Shown: positions 18,068 through 27,026, counted from the first letter of the stretch. The stretch: DNA of 64,000 nucleotides from Hymenobacter ginkgonis (GCF_009755225.1 NZ_WQKZ01000003.1:124001-188000); one strand, 5' to 3'. Notes: generated by a model from the letters alone, not told the origin. Made by a program: numbers and translations.

Positions 18068-18322
18068 ATGAAACTGAAAATGCCTACCCCGGAGTGGATT
18101 GCCATCAGCGAGCAGCTGCCCGCCCACCAACAGCAAGTGCTGGTGTTTGAAAATTCTGACCGAGTGGGCGACGCGCCCGCCGAGGATGCCCTGCGCATTG
18201 CCACCTACCAGGCCGGCGGCATGGGCTTCTACTACCAGGTGCCGCTAGCGCCCGGCAATACGCGTTTCCCGGCTCTCAATGTAACCCACTGGATGCCCGC
18301 GCCCGCCCCGCCTACTCGGTAG
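18068..18322 (+). CDS. DUF551-like protein
   Basis: 84 residues. The WIAISEQLPAHQQQVLVF opening and the closing VTHWMPAPAPP match the pattern of DUF551 (WIxVxExLPxxxxxVLV ... VTHWMPLPxPP), a short domain common in phages and accessory DNA. Its function is not known. This is the only phage-associated family here and no other phage genes surround it. Confidence 0.75.
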   Translation: MKLKMPTPEWIAISEQLPAHQQQVLVFENSDRVGDAPAEDALRIATYQAGGMGFYYQVPLAPGNTRFPALNVTHWMPAPAPPTR

Positions 18323-18424
18323 CTGGCCGTAGGGGGGCATTTGGTGGGTTTTATAGCGCAGGCGAAGACTCAACTTCACGCGTGGCTCTTGCGTAGCTAG
18401 AGGCAGATTGAGTACTTTGCGGCC

Positions 18425-18619
18425 ATGCTTCTCGCTATTCTCTTCCCGAGCCTGTCGATGCTCCTCAACGGGCACATTCTCAAGGCTATCCTGTGCTTTA
18501 TCCTGCACCTGACGCTTATCGGCTGGATTCCGGCCGCCATCTGGGGAGTGGCTTCGCTAACGGAGGACCGTGCCCGCCGCCGCCAAGAAGAGTTGCTGCG
18601 CGCTGTGCAGCGCGCTTAA
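18425..18619 (+). CDS. YqaE/Pmp3-family small membrane protein
   Basis: 64 residues with two membrane segments (LLAILFPSLSMLLNG and AILCFILHLTLIGWIPAAIWGVASL). The Pro in the first helix and the GWIPAAIW motif match the Pmp3/YqaE family, small proteins tied to membrane potential and stress tolerance. The last 15 residues are charged (EDRARRRQEELLRAVQRA). It precedes hemE. Confidence 0.8.
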   Translation: MLLAILFPSLSMLLNGHILKAILCFILHLTLIGWIPAAIWGVASLTEDRARRRQEELLRAVQRA

Positions 18620-18705
18620 GACTGGCGGTGGGGGTAGGGCTGGCCGGTTGTTACCTTTGCGGCCCGCTTTAGCCCGGCTCCGTGCCCCGGCCCGCTACCC
18701 CCCTC

Positions 18706-19731
18706 ATGCTCCAGAACGACCTCCTCCTCCGCGCCGCCCAGGGCGAAACCACCGAACGCACTCCCGTCTGGCTTATGCGCCAAGCTGGCCGCATCTTGCC
18801 CGAGTACCGCGCGCTGCGCGGCCGCTTGTCGGGTTTTAAAGAGCTGGTCGAAACGCCAGCGCTGGCCGCCGAAGTCACTATTCAGCCCGTCGATGCCTTG
18901 AACGTGGACGCGGCTATTATTTTCTCCGACATCCTGGTAGTGCCCGAGGCCATGGGCCTCACCTACGAGATGATTGAGGCCAAGGGCCCGCTCTTTCCGG
19001 AGGTAGTAAAAAATGCCGCCGACGTGGCCAAGCTGCGCGTGGCCGACCCCGAAGAGCACCTCGGCTACGTGCTCGAAGCCCTGCGCATCACCAAGCGCGA
19101 GCTGGGGGGTAGGGTGCCGCTCATCGGTTTTGCCGGCGCCCCCTGGACGATTTTGGCTTACATGGTGGAGGGCCACGGCTCCAAAACCTTCAGCAAAGCC
19201 CGCCGAATGCTCTACCAGGAGCCCGCGCTGGCGCATCAATTATTAGAAAAAATCACGGTTACGACCATCGCTTACCTGCAAGCGCAGGTGGCGGCCGGTG
19301 CCGACCTCGTACAGGTGTTCGACTCGTGGGCGGGCATTTTGCCGCCCGCGCACTACGCCGAGTTTTCAACGGCCTACATCAACCGCATCAGCGCGGCGCT
19401 GGCGCCGCTGGTGCCCGTCACGGTGTTTGCCAAGGGTGCCTGGTGGGCCGTGGAGGACTTCGCCCACTCGCCCTGCCGCACCATTGGCCTCGACTGGAAC
19501 CAGTCGCCGCGCCAGGCGCGCCAGCAGGCGCCCGGCAAAACCCTGCAAGGCAACCTCGACCCCTGCGCCCTCTACGGCACGCCCGCCCAAGTAAAAGCCG
19601 CCACCGAAGCTATGCTGGCCGAGTTTGCCGGCGGTCCCCACATTGCCAACCTCGGCCACGGCGTGTACCCCGATACCAACCCCGACAACGTGAAGGTGTT
19701 CGTAGAAACGGTGAAGGCGTGGCGCGGGTAA
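18706..19731 (+). CDS. hemE: Uroporphyrinogen decarboxylase
   Basis: 341 residues from the ATG at 18706; a GTG at 18682 would add eight residues, but family members start at [11 protein letters not shown]. Converts uroporphyrinogen III to coproporphyrinogen III in haem synthesis. Diagnostic motifs are the N-terminal [10 protein letters not shown] and the second signature around [16 protein letters not shown], then QVFDSWAG and the C-terminal [10 protein letters not shown]. Length is normal for the family. A TACCTTTG box at 18652-18659 may be the -7 element. A GGGGGTAGGG oligomer at 19105-19114 falls inside the gene and encodes the GGR of [10 protein letters not shown]. Confidence 0.95.
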   Translation: MLQNDLLLRAAQGETTERTPVWLMRQAGRILPEYRALRGRLSGFKELVETPALAAEVTIQPVDALNVDAAIIFSDILVVPEAMGLTYEMIEAKGPLFPEVVKNAADVAKLRVADPEEHLGYVLEALRITKRELGGRVPLIGFAGAPWTILAYMVEGHGSKTFSKARRMLYQEPALAHQLLEKITVTTIAYLQAQVAAGADLVQVFDSWAGILPPAHYAEFSTAYINRISAALAPLVPVTVFAKGAWWAVEDFAHSPCRTIGLDWNQSPRQARQQAPGKTLQGNLDPCALYGTPAQVKAATEAMLAEFAGGPHIANLGHGVYPDTNPDNVKVFVETVKAWRG

Positions 19732-19753
19732 CTAGTTGCCTATAAAGGTTTTT

Positions 19754-19975
19754 ATGCTACTATTGTCGCCAGTGGTGCCCGTGTCGGGCATTGGTTTCTA
19801 CCTCGTGCTGCTGGTAGTAGCGGGGTTGTTATTTTTTGGTTGGCGGCGGCTCTTCGGAAAAATCATCAAATCCGAAGCGGGGGTGCTCGTGGCTACTGCG
19901 ATTGCCGCCATGGTCACGACGCCGCTGCTGTGCTTCGGGCTGCTGCGGCTGCTGGTTATCCTAAGTAGCCGCTAG
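19754..19975 (+). CDS. Small two-helix membrane protein
   Basis: 73 residues from the ATG at 19754 (a TTG at 19736 is also possible). Two hydrophobic helices (GIGFYLVLLVVAGLLFFGW and VLVATAIAAMVTTPLLCFGLLRLLVIL) are separated by a basic loop (RRLFGKIIKSE). It is 22 bases after hemE on the same strand and may be co-transcribed. No family recognised. Confidence 0.5.
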   Translation: MLLLSPVVPVSGIGFYLVLLVVAGLLFFGWRRLFGKIIKSEAGVLVATAIAAMVTTPLLCFGLLRLLVILSSR

Positions 19976-20023
19976 CAACAACCCACCTATCGCTAGCGGT
20001 AGTGCGTTCTACCCCTGCTATTT

Positions 20024-20584
20024 ATGCCTACGGAGGAAGAAAAAATGCTGGCCGGTGCGCTGTACGCCGCCTTCGACCCGGCCCTGCTGGCGGCGCGTAC
20101 CCGCGCCAAGCGCCTACTGCACCGCCTCAACGTGACGGAGTACCTGCTCACGGCGCAAGCCCAGCAGATTCTGGCCGAGCTGCTGCCCCACGCTGGCGAA
20201 AACCTGTACATCGAGCCGCCTTTCCACTGCGACTACGGCAGCAATATCTATTGCGGTAACAACGTGTATTTCAACGTAAACTGCGTGGTGCTTGATGCAG
20301 CTCGCATCACCATCGGCTCTCATGTGCTGTTTGGGCCCGGCGTGCAACTCTACGCCGCTACCCACCCCCTCGGCGCTGAGGTGCGCCGCACGCTGGAGCT
20401 GGCGCATCCCATCACCATCGGCGACGACTGTTGGGTAGGGGGTAGCGCCATCATTTGCCCCGGCGTGACCATCGGCAACGGCTGCGTGATTGGCGCCGGC
20501 GCAGTGGTGACAAAAGACGTTCCGGCGTATTCGCTGGCGGTCGGCAACCCAGCGCGAGTCGTGCGAAGCTTGGCGGCATTATAA
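20024..20584 (+). CDS. maa: Maltose O-acetyltransferase-like sugar acetyltransferase
   Basis: 186 residues. The N-terminal Mac domain begins MPTEEEKMLAGALYAAFDPAL, followed by left-handed beta-helix hexapeptide repeats. Landmarks are FHCDYGSNIYCGNNVYFNVNC, the catalytic His in YAATHPLG, and IGDDCWVGGSAIICPGVTIG. It transfers acetyl from acetyl-CoA to a sugar hydroxyl. Proteins of this type are also called NodL-like, so the sugar is uncertain. Its stop codon overlaps the stop region of the convergent kinase gene. Confidence 0.85.
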   Translation: MPTEEEKMLAGALYAAFDPALLAARTRAKRLLHRLNVTEYLLTAQAQQILAELLPHAGENLYIEPPFHCDYGSNIYCGNNVYFNVNCVVLDAARITIGSHVLFGPGVQLYAATHPLGAEVRRTLELAHPITIGDDCWVGGSAIICPGVTIGNGCVIGAGAVVTKDVPAYSLAVGNPARVVRSLAAL

Positions 20585-21577
20585 AGCGGCCGCCTCCGCC
20601 TCGGCCAGCAGCCGCTGCTTCTCAATCGGCACTACGCCTACCTGCTCGCACACCAAGCCGCCGCCGAGGTTAGCGAGCGCGGCGGTGAAGGCCGCCGGCT
20701 GGCGCAGAGCCACGCACAAGGCCGCGATGCTAATCACGGTGTCGCCGGCGCCTGACACGTCGGAGATAGAGCGCAGGTGGGCCGGCAGGTAGGTTTTCTC
20801 GTCGTTTTGCTGGGCAAAAACTCCGTATTCGGACAGCGTGACCAGCACAATTTCGGGGGTGAGCACGGCGCGTAAGCGCGTCACGGCGGCCTCGAAACCT
20901 GTGCGGTCGGCGTCGGGTGTCCCAAATTCTACCTTCAGGCCTTCACGCAGTTCCTTCAGGTTGGGCTTGAAAAGCGTGCAGTCGCGGTAAGCCAAGAAGT
21001 TCTTTTTCTTGGGGTCAACCACGGTTGGGATGCCGCGCTCGCGGGCCCGGGCAACGCATGCTGCAATGATATTTTCATTGAGCACGCCCTTGTCGTAGTC
21101 CTCAAAGATGACCACGTCGGCGCGGGGCAGCAGGTCGTCGTAGGCCGCTAGTAGCTGGGCCGCTTCCTCGGCGTTGAGGTCAGTTTCGACTTCCGAGTCG
21201 ATGCGCACCAGCTGCTGGCCGTGGGCCAAGATGCGCTGCTTGAACGTAGTGGGACGGTGCGCGCTGCGGATGAGGCCATCGGCGGGCAGCTGGTGGGTGT
21301 GCAGCAATTGCAGCAGCTGGTCGCCACCCTGGTCGTCGCCGACCACGGCGCACAGCAGGGGGGTAGCCCCGAGCGCCTGCACGTTGAGGGCCACGTTGGC
21401 GGCGCCGCCCAGGCGCTGTTCGGTGCGCTCGACATTGACTACCGGCACCGGCGCCTCGGGCGAAAGCCGGCTGGCCCGGCCCCACACGTAGGCATCAACC
21501 ATCACATCGCCCACAATGAGAACGTGCAGGTTATTAAAATCAGCGAAGAGCTTGGCAAGGGGGGTAGGGATGGGCAT
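20579..21577 (-). CDS. D-glycero-beta-D-manno-heptose-7-phosphate kinase (PfkB family, RfaE1/HldE N-domain type)
   Basis: 332 residues from the ATG at 21577 (a GTG at 21583 is an alternative). PfkB sugar-kinase signatures are visible: LIVGDVMVDAYVWGRASRLSPEAPVPV near the start, LGGAANVALNVQALG, the VVDPKKKNF segment typical of HldE-type enzymes, and the catalytic DVSGAGDTVI near the C-terminus. It should phosphorylate heptose 7-phosphate at C1 in ADP-heptose synthesis for LPS. There is no nucleotidyltransferase half, so it is the split form. Its 3' end overlaps the maa-like gene by 6 bases, tail to tail. Confidence 0.88.
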   Translation of the reverse strand: MPIPTPLAKLFADFNNLHVLIVGDVMVDAYVWGRASRLSPEAPVPVVNVERTEQRLGGAANVALNVQALGATPLLCAVVGDDQGGDQLLQLLHTHQLPADGLIRSAHRPTTFKQRILAHGQQLVRIDSEVETDLNAEEAAQLLAAYDDLLPRADVVIFEDYDKGVLNENIIAACVARARERGIPTVVDPKKKNFLAYRDCTLFKPNLKELREGLKVEFGTPDADRTGFEAAVTRLRAVLTPEIVLVTLSEYGVFAQQNDEKTYLPAHLRSISDVSGAGDTVISIAALCVALRQPAAFTAALANLGGGLVCEQVGVVPIEKQRLLAEAEAAAL

Positions 21578-21639
21578 AGGCACAAAAGTAACCCGCTCCG
21601 TTGCAGGAGGCAGCAGGTGTAAGCAGCGGCCAAAACAAA

Positions 21640-21662
21640 AAGCCGGCTTAAAAGACCGGCTT
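21640..21662 (-). terminator. Short hairpin terminator, minus strand
   Basis: 7-bp stem AAGCCGG / CCGGCTT with a 9-nt loop. On the minus strand it is followed by TTTTTGTTTT. It could end a transcript from the structured region 21668-21832 or from the RidA gene. Confidence 0.5.
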
Positions 21663-21667
21663 CTTGA

Positions 21668-21832
21668 ACAAAGTAAGAGTAGTTAACTCAAGAAATCCTC
21701 TGGAAGTCAGGCAGGCGGCAGGGAAGCCGCTTGTTCGCTGCATTAAGTGGCCCAGCTAGGCCAAGCGAACAGCTTCTTGGTAGCCTGCCTAATCTCCAGA
21801 AGTATTTTTAACGGCTCCTTAACTCGCTTTGT
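21668..21832. ncRNA. Candidate structured RNA (long bulged rod, 6S-like shape)
   Basis: A gene-free stretch folds into one long interrupted rod. From the base: ACAAAG (21668-21673) with CTTTGT (21827-21832); GAG...TTAA with TTAACTC; CTGGA (21700-21704) with TCCAG (21795-21799); AGGCAGGC (21709-21716) with GCCTGCCT (21783-21790); an asymmetric bubble; GAAGC (21723-21727) with GCTTC (21772-21776); GTTCGCT (21733-21739) with AGCGAAC (21764-21770); then GGCC/GGCC near the tip. The size (about 165 nt) and the rod-with-bubble plan resemble 6S RNA. The strand is not clear. It could instead be a folded 3' end of a neighbouring mRNA. Confidence 0.4.
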
Positions 21833-21871
21833 GGCGGATTCAGGAGCGCTGTACTCGTTAGGCGGCTCCTG

Positions 21872-22267
21872 CTATTTTACAGCAATAGCCTCAATTTCAA
21901 CTAGTAATTCAGGGAACACGAGTCTGTTAACACCAATAATGGTTACGGTTGGTTTAGGAGTGGTATTTTCCAGCTTAGCCGCAAGCATACTATAATGCTG
22001 AAATAAGTTGTCGAAGTCGGTGGTGTAGATTAATAAGCGCACAATATTCGTCAGGCCGTAATTTCCTTTAACTAAAACAGCTTCAAGATTCTCAAACGCC
22101 AAGGTCAACTGCGCCGCCATATCCCCTTTGTGTAGCGGTTGGCCTTCTTCGTTGATTGAGGCCTGCCCGGCGCAGAATAAAGTTTGCGAGTTATTGCTGA
22201 CTTCAACGGCTTGCGAAAAACTAAAATCGTCCTGCCATTTTCCTGGGTTTACTGCCTTTTTCTCCAT
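21872..22267 (-). CDS. RidA/YjgF family enamine/imine deaminase
   Basis: 131 residues from the ATG at 22267; further upstream in-frame sequence lacks family similarity. RidA proteins hydrolyse reactive 2-aminoacrylate and related imines. Family features visible are the QAVEVSNNSQTLFCAGQ opening, LAFENLEAVL, IVRLLIYTTDFDN and the C-terminal VNRLVFPELLVEIEAIAVK. In the C-terminal signature (usually PxLLVEIEAxA) the core LVEIEA is intact. The key Arg of active RidA is expected near the R in the TNIVRL or GVNRL segments, and I cannot tell by eye whether it is placed for catalysis. Confidence 0.85.
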   Translation of the reverse strand: MEKKAVNPGKWQDDFSFSQAVEVSNNSQTLFCAGQASINEEGQPLHKGDMAAQLTLAFENLEAVLVKGNYGLTNIVRLLIYTTDFDNLFQHYSMLAAKLENTTPKPTVTIIGVNRLVFPELLVEIEAIAVK

Positions 22268-22374
22268 AGTGCTATTTTGCTGGGGGTGAAAGTCGCAACG
22301 TAACTTACTCTTCGGCAATATAAACCTGGGTAGTTATAGGCCCAAGGTTTGGGCTAGGTGGGCTACCTGTAGGC

Positions 22375-24909
22375 CTACCCCTCGGCGCGCAGCACGGCCA
22401 GCGGCGGCTGGCTGAGCACCGAGCGGCTGTTGAGCCCGCCAATGAGCGCCGTGAGGCCGGCTACCAGCAGCACCAAGCACGGTAGCGGCCACAAAGCGCT
22501 GAGGGCAAACGGCGTTTCGAATACCCAAAAAGCTAGCCCCCAGGCGGCCAGGCTGGCTAGCACTACCCCCGCCAGCGCCGCCAGCGAGCCCAGTAGGGCG
22601 TATTCGAGCAGCGTAATGCGCAAAATTTGGCTGCGGCTGGCGCCCAGCGTGCGCAGCAGCACGCTCTCGCGGGTGCGCTGGTAGCGGCTGATGAGTACCG
22701 AGCTGGCTAGCACTAGCAAGCCCGTAAGAATGCTGAAGCCCGCCATGAAGCGAATGACGAACGAGATTTTAGTCAAAATCTCATCCACCGTTTGCAAAAT
22801 CAGCCCTAGGTCGATGGCCGACACGTTGGGGAAATCGCGCACCAGTGCCTGCTGGGTAGTGGCCAGCGCGCGGTTGCTGGGCGTGCGCGTGAGAATGACG
22901 TGAAACTGCGGCGCCTGCTCCAACACGCCCGACGGAAACACGACCAGGAAATTGGTTTGCACGCGGCCCCAATCGACCTCGCGAGTGCCGCCTACGACCG
23001 TGGCAATGGGCGCACCCTGCACGTTAAAGGTCAGCGTATCACCGAGTTTGAGCTTGACGCGCTCGAAATAGTTGGCATCGACCGACACGCGGGGTAGGCC
23101 GCCGGCCGCGGCGCGCTGTGGCGGCGTGCCAGCCATCAGCTTTTCGGTTTTGCTGAGCGTATCGCGGTACGTCACGCGGTATTCGCGCGTCAGCGCCCAG
23201 GGCGGAATACCATTGGCGGTGTCTTTTTTGAGCTGCGTGACGGTGCGGCCATTGATAGATGCCAGCCGCATCGTCACGATGGGCACGCGCTGCAAAATGG
23301 GCAGCTTTTGAGTGTTCAGTAGTTGCTCGACGCCCTTTTCCTGCTCGGTTTGAATGTCAAACAGCACCAAATTGGGCTGGTTGCTGCCGCCCGAAAGCTG
23401 CACCCGGCCCAGCAGTACCGACTGCGTGAGGTAGAGGGTGGCCAGTAAAAACGTGCCCAGTCCGAGCGATAAAATGAGCGTAACCGTCTGGTTTTGGGGC
23501 CGAAATAGATTGGCTAAACCCTGACGGCCTACGTAGCTCCAACTGCTCGGGAAGAAGCGCCGCAGCAAATACCGCAGCCCCAGGCCCAGCCCGGCCAGCG
23601 CCCCCAGCGCCGCCAGCAGCCCAGCCGCGAAGCCTAGTGCCAGCTTCCAGTCGCGGGTTTGGAAGTACGAAAAGCCCAGCACAAACGCCCCGATGAGCGC
23701 CAGCACCAGCCCGCGCAGCGGGTCGGGGGTAGCAGTGTCCTCTTCCAGCGACGCGCGCAGCACGCGGAGCGGCGACACCCGCCGAATGCTCAGCAGCGGT
23801 AGCAGCGCGAATAGCACCGCCATTGCTACCCCCGTCAACAGCCCCAGGCCCACCGAGGCCGGCGACACCGTCATGCTCACCTCCACGGGCAGAAAATTGC
23901 CCAGCACTTTGGGCAGCACCAATTGCACTGCCGCGCCCAGAGCCGCCCCAATGGCCGCCCCCAAAAAGCCCAGGCCCGAGGTCTGAATCAAGTAGATGAG
24001 CAGCGCCTGCTGGCCGCTCGCGCCCAAGCAGCGCAGCACGGCCACGCTGGCTAGCTTCTCCTTCACGTACAAACTCACGGCGCTGGCTACCCCCACGCTA
24101 CCGAGCAGCAGCGCCACAAAAGCCACCAAACTCAGAAACCGCGTGAGGTCGCGAAAGGCGCGGCCGGTCGATTGCTGGCGGCTGGCCACGGTATCGGTGT
24201 CGATGCCGGTTTGGTCGAAGCGCACCTGGTAGGGCTTGATGGCTGCGGCCACATCGGCGCCGAGCGGAAACTGGTAGTAGGTGCGGTACTGCACCCGGCT
24301 GCCGCGCTGCACAAGGCCGGTTTTATTTAATAAATCAATGGGAATAAACACCTTGGGTGCTACGGCAGCGCTAAAGCCGCTCTGGCCCGGCGTTTTTAGT
24401 ACGCGCCCCACAATGGGCAAGGTGAGCGTACCCACCTTCACCGAATCGCCCACGCGGGCGTTGAACTGGTCGAGCAACACGTCGTCTACCAGCGCGCCGC
24501 GGGCCCTACCCCCCCTAAAATCGGTGGCGGCGGCAGCGGGCGCCGTTTCCCAATCGCCGTAGTACGGGAAGCCCGCGCCCAGCGCCCGCACCTGCGCCAG
24601 CCGCACGCCCTGCGTGCGCGGAAACGAGACGAGCGAGGCAAACGATACCTCGTCGGTGCGGGTGCTGCCCAGCCGGCGCAAGGCGGGCCGCAAGGTCGAG
24701 TCAAACGGCTGGCTCGAAGACAGCACCAAATCGGCGCCCACTAGCTCGCGGGCCTGCGCGCCGATGCTGCGCGCCAGGTTATCGCCAAACGAATTAATGC
24801 CCACCAGCGCCGCGATGCCCAGCACAATGCTCGACATAAACAGCGCCAGCCGGCCCCGGCTGCGGCGCGAGTCGCGCCACGCCATTGTTACTAACCACTT
24901 GAATTTCAT
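22375..24909 (-). CDS. ybbP: ABC transporter permease, YbbP-like (FtsX/MacB superfamily)
   Basis: 844 residues. N-terminal membrane segment (GRLALFMSSIVLGIAALVGIN), then a large periplasmic domain, four transmembrane helices around 265-430 with the FtsX pattern (SLVAFVALLLGSVGVASAVSLYVKEK...VLRCLGASGQQ), further central helices, a second periplasmic domain, and a C-terminal FtsX repeat (ILTGLLVLASSVLISRYQR...LLRTLGASRSQI). The duplicated FtsX unit is characteristic of YbbP. It partners with the ATPase encoded 3 bases upstream. In E. coli the same pair is divergent from tesA, as here. Substrate export (lipid or other) is not established. Confidence 0.88.
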   Translation of the reverse strand: MKFKWLVTMAWRDSRRSRGRLALFMSSIVLGIAALVGINSFGDNLARSIGAQARELVGADLVLSSSQPFDSTLRPALRRLGSTRTDEVSFASLVSFPRTQGVRLAQVRALGAGFPYYGDWETAPAAAATDFRGGRARGALVDDVLLDQFNARVGDSVKVGTLTLPIVGRVLKTPGQSGFSAAVAPKVFIPIDLLNKTGLVQRGSRVQYRTYYQFPLGADVAAAIKPYQVRFDQTGIDTDTVASRQQSTGRAFRDLTRFLSLVAFVALLLGSVGVASAVSLYVKEKLASVAVLRCLGASGQQALLIYLIQTSGLGFLGAAIGAALGAAVQLVLPKVLGNFLPVEVSMTVSPASVGLGLLTGVAMAVLFALLPLLSIRRVSPLRVLRASLEEDTATPDPLRGLVLALIGAFVLGFSYFQTRDWKLALGFAAGLLAALGALAGLGLGLRYLLRRFFPSSWSYVGRQGLANLFRPQNQTVTLILSLGLGTFLLATLYLTQSVLLGRVQLSGGSNQPNLVLFDIQTEQEKGVEQLLNTQKLPILQRVPIVTMRLASINGRTVTQLKKDTANGIPPWALTREYRVTYRDTLSKTEKLMAGTPPQRAAAGGLPRVSVDANYFERVKLKLGDTLTFNVQGAPIATVVGGTREVDWGRVQTNFLVVFPSGVLEQAPQFHVILTRTPSNRALATTQQALVRDFPNVSAIDLGLILQTVDEILTKISFVIRFMAGFSILTGLLVLASSVLISRYQRTRESVLLRTLGASRSQILRITLLEYALLGSLAALAGVVLASLAAWGLAFWVFETPFALSALWPLPCLVLLVAGLTALIGGLNSRSVLSQPPLAVLRAEG

Positions 24910-24912
24910 GAT

Positions 24913-25599
24913 TTATACCGAAGTGCCGACCGTTTGCTCTACTACTTTGCCGCCGCGCATGCGCATGATGCGCTGCGTTTTGGCGGCCAGTTCGAGGTCG
25001 TGCGTTACGAGCACCAGGGTAGTGCCCGCTTCCTTATTTAAGTCGAACAGCAAATCCACCACCGTGGCGCTGGTGTCGGGGTCAAGGTTGCCGGTAGGCT
25101 CATCGGCAAATAGAATCTGCGGCCGGTTGGCAAAGGCGCGCGCCAGGCTCACGCGCTGCTGCTCGCCGCCCGAAAGCTGGGCCGGGTAATGGTGGCCGCG
25201 CTCGCCCAGGCCCACGCGTTCGAGCAAGGTTTGGGCCTGGCGAGCCACATTGCGCTCGCCGCGCAGTTCCAGCGGCACCTGCACGTTTTCGAGGGCTGTG
25301 AGGGTCGGCAGCAGTTGGAAATTCTGGAAAATAAAGCCCACGTGCTGGTTGCGCACCGCCGCCCGTTGGTCTTCGCTTAGCTTATCGAGCTGAATACCTT
25401 GTAGCCATACGCTGCCGCTGGTGGCGCGGTCGAGGCCAGCGCAGAGGCCCAGCAGCGTGGTTTTGCCGCTGCCCGAGGGCCCCACAATGGCAAATGTATC
25501 GGCTGGCTGCAAGCTAAAGCTGACTTCGTGCAGCACTGTGAGCTGGCGCCCGGCGCTGGTGTAGGTTTTGGTGAGGTTTTCGACTTGGAGGCTGGTCAT
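24913..25599 (-). CDS. ybbA: ABC transporter ATP-binding protein, YbbA/LolD-like
   Basis: 228 residues. Walker A is GPSGSGKTT (residues about 40-48), the Q loop is in FIFQNFQLLPTLTALENV, the signature is LSGGEQQRVSLARAF, Walker B ILFADEPTGNLD, and the H loop LVLVTHD. The LLPTLTALENV region is typical of the MacB/LolD/YbbA group. Three bases separate it from the permease, so the two are translated from one mRNA. The promoter must lie in the 212-base gap to the divergent esterase gene. Confidence 0.92.
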   Translation of the reverse strand: MTSLQVENLTKTYTSAGRQLTVLHEVSFSLQPADTFAIVGPSGSGKTTLLGLCAGLDRATSGSVWLQGIQLDKLSEDQRAAVRNQHVGFIFQNFQLLPTLTALENVQVPLELRGERNVARQAQTLLERVGLGERGHHYPAQLSGGEQQRVSLARAFANRPQILFADEPTGNLDPDTSATVVDLLFDLNKEAGTTLVLVTHDLELAAKTQRIMRMRGGKVVEQTVGTSV

Positions 25600-25811
25600 T
25601 TAAAAATAATTTGCGGGGGAAGGTGGCAGCAGAGGCCATGCCGCCGCGCTAATTGTGCCAACTAGAACATCCTGTTCAGCAGGCCGTTCTTTTAAAACGA
25701 GTTAAAAGCTGGTAACACTAGTTGGGGAAGAAAAATGTCTCTTTGCTGGTTATGGCTACGTAGGACGCACCCGGGCGGCTTATACTTTCGCTTGTTTTTA
25801 AGTTGAACCTC

Positions 25812-26489
25812 ATGAAATACCTTACCGGCAGTGCCCTGCTGCTGGCGCTGGCCGCGGCCGGCTGCCAGTCCGACACGCCCAAAACCCAAACTGCGGCGCC
25901 TACTGCTACTACTGCGGCCGCCCCAGCGGCCAAAGCCTCACCCGCTATCCTATTTTTTGGCGACAGCATTACGGCGGGTTTCGGCGTCGAGCCCGACCAG
26001 GCCTACCCCGCCCTCATCGCGCAAGCTCTCGACTCGCTGCACCTGCCCTATACGGCCGTCAACGCCGGGCTGAGCGGTGAAACCAGTGCCGGTGGCCGCT
26101 CGCGCATCAACTGGGTGCTCAGCCGCCAGCCCGTGAGCGTGTTTGTGCTGGAGCTGGGCGGCAACGACGGCCTGCGTGGCCTGCCCCTGGCCAATACCCG
26201 CAAGAACCTGCAAGCCATCATCGACACCGTGCGGCGGCAGTCGCCGCAGTCGCGCATTGTGCTGGCCGGCATGCAGATACCGCCCAATATGGGGCCCGCC
26301 TACGCCGCCGACTTTAAGAAGCTCTACGGCGATATTGCTACCAAAAACCACCTCCTGCTCATCCCCTTCCTACTGGAGGGGGTAGGGGGCATCACCCGCC
26401 TCAACCAGCGCGACGGCATCCACCCCACGCCCGAAGGGCACCGGCTGGTGGCCCGCACGGTGTGGCGCACGCTCAAGCCGCTGCTTTAA
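25812..26489 (+). CDS. tesA: TesA-like SGNH esterase, lipoprotein
   Basis: 225 residues from the ATG at 25812. It starts with a lipoprotein signal (MKYLTGSALLLALAAAGC; lipid-modified Cys at 18), then an Ala/Thr linker. SGNH blocks are FFGDSITAGFGVEPDQAYPALI (nucleophile Ser), the Gly in NAGLSGETSAGG, LELGGNDGLRG and the catalytic Asp-His in DGIHPTPEGH. All four are intact. The family hydrolyses thioesters, esters and lysophospholipids in the periplasm. A GGGGGTAGGG copy at 26378-26387 encodes the GVG of LLEGVGGITR. Divergent from ybbA-ybbP, a linkage also found in E. coli. Confidence 0.88.
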   Translation: MKYLTGSALLLALAAAGCQSDTPKTQTAAPTATTAAAPAAKASPAILFFGDSITAGFGVEPDQAYPALIAQALDSLHLPYTAVNAGLSGETSAGGRSRINWVLSRQPVSVFVLELGGNDGLRGLPLANTRKNLQAIIDTVRRQSPQSRIVLAGMQIPPNMGPAYAADFKKLYGDIATKNHLLLIPFLLEGVGGITRLNQRDGIHPTPEGHRLVARTVWRTLKPLL

Positions 26490-26498
26490 TTCTTGATA

Positions 26499-27026
26499 AT
26501 GACCCCACCAACTATCGAAACAGCCCGGCTGCGGCTGCGCGCCCACCGCGCCACCGACTTTGCGCCCTTCGTGGCCATGTGGCAGCAGCCGCAGTTCTAC
26601 CAATACTTAAGCGGCCAGCCCTTACCCCCCGAAGAAGTGTGGACCAAGCTGTTGCGCCACGCGGGCTTGTGGTACTTGCAGGGCTTTGGCTACTGGGCCG
26701 TGGAGGAAAAAGCCACCGGCGAGTTTATCGGGGCCGTTGGTTTTGGCGAGTGGCAGCGCGCCATGGAGCCCTCGCTCGTGGGCTGGCCCGAAATAGGCTG
26801 GGTGCTAGCCCCGCACACGCACGGCCGCGGCTACGCCACCGAGGCGGTGCGGGCCGCCCTGGCCTGGGGCGATGCTGCTTTCACGCAGCCACGCACCGTG
26901 TGCATCATCGACGTGGCCAACAAGCCATCGCGGGGCTTGGCAGAAAAGCTGGGCTACCAAGAGTTTGGCCGTACTATTTACAAAAACTGCCCCATTGTGC
27001 TGCTCGAGCGGTTTGCGGCGAAGTAA
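26499..27026 (+). CDS. GNAT N-acetyltransferase, RimJ/RimL type
   Basis: 175 residues from the ATG at 26499. Opens with TARLRLRAHRATDFAPFVAMW, as in the RimJ/RimL branch. The acetyl-CoA-binding motif A is IGWVLAPHTHGRGYATEAVRAAL, with HGRGYA as the pyrophosphate loop, and the late NKPSRGLAEKLGYQEFGR is the usual motif B. Acceptor unknown. It begins 9 bases after the TesA-like gene and is probably in the same transcript. Confidence 0.85.
   Translation: MTPPTIETARLRLRAHRATDFAPFVAMWQQPQFYQYLSGQPLPPEEVWTKLLRHAGLWYLQGFGYWAVEEKATGEFIGAVGFGEWQRAMEPSLVGWPEIGWVLAPHTHGRGYATEAVRAALAWGDAAFTQPRTVCIIDVANKPSRGLAEKLGYQEFGRTIYKNCPIVLLERFAAK

Noticed and set aside
18068..18322. DUF551 gene as a sign of a prophage
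   Set aside because: No integrase, structural or lysis genes are nearby; flanking genes are chromosomal.
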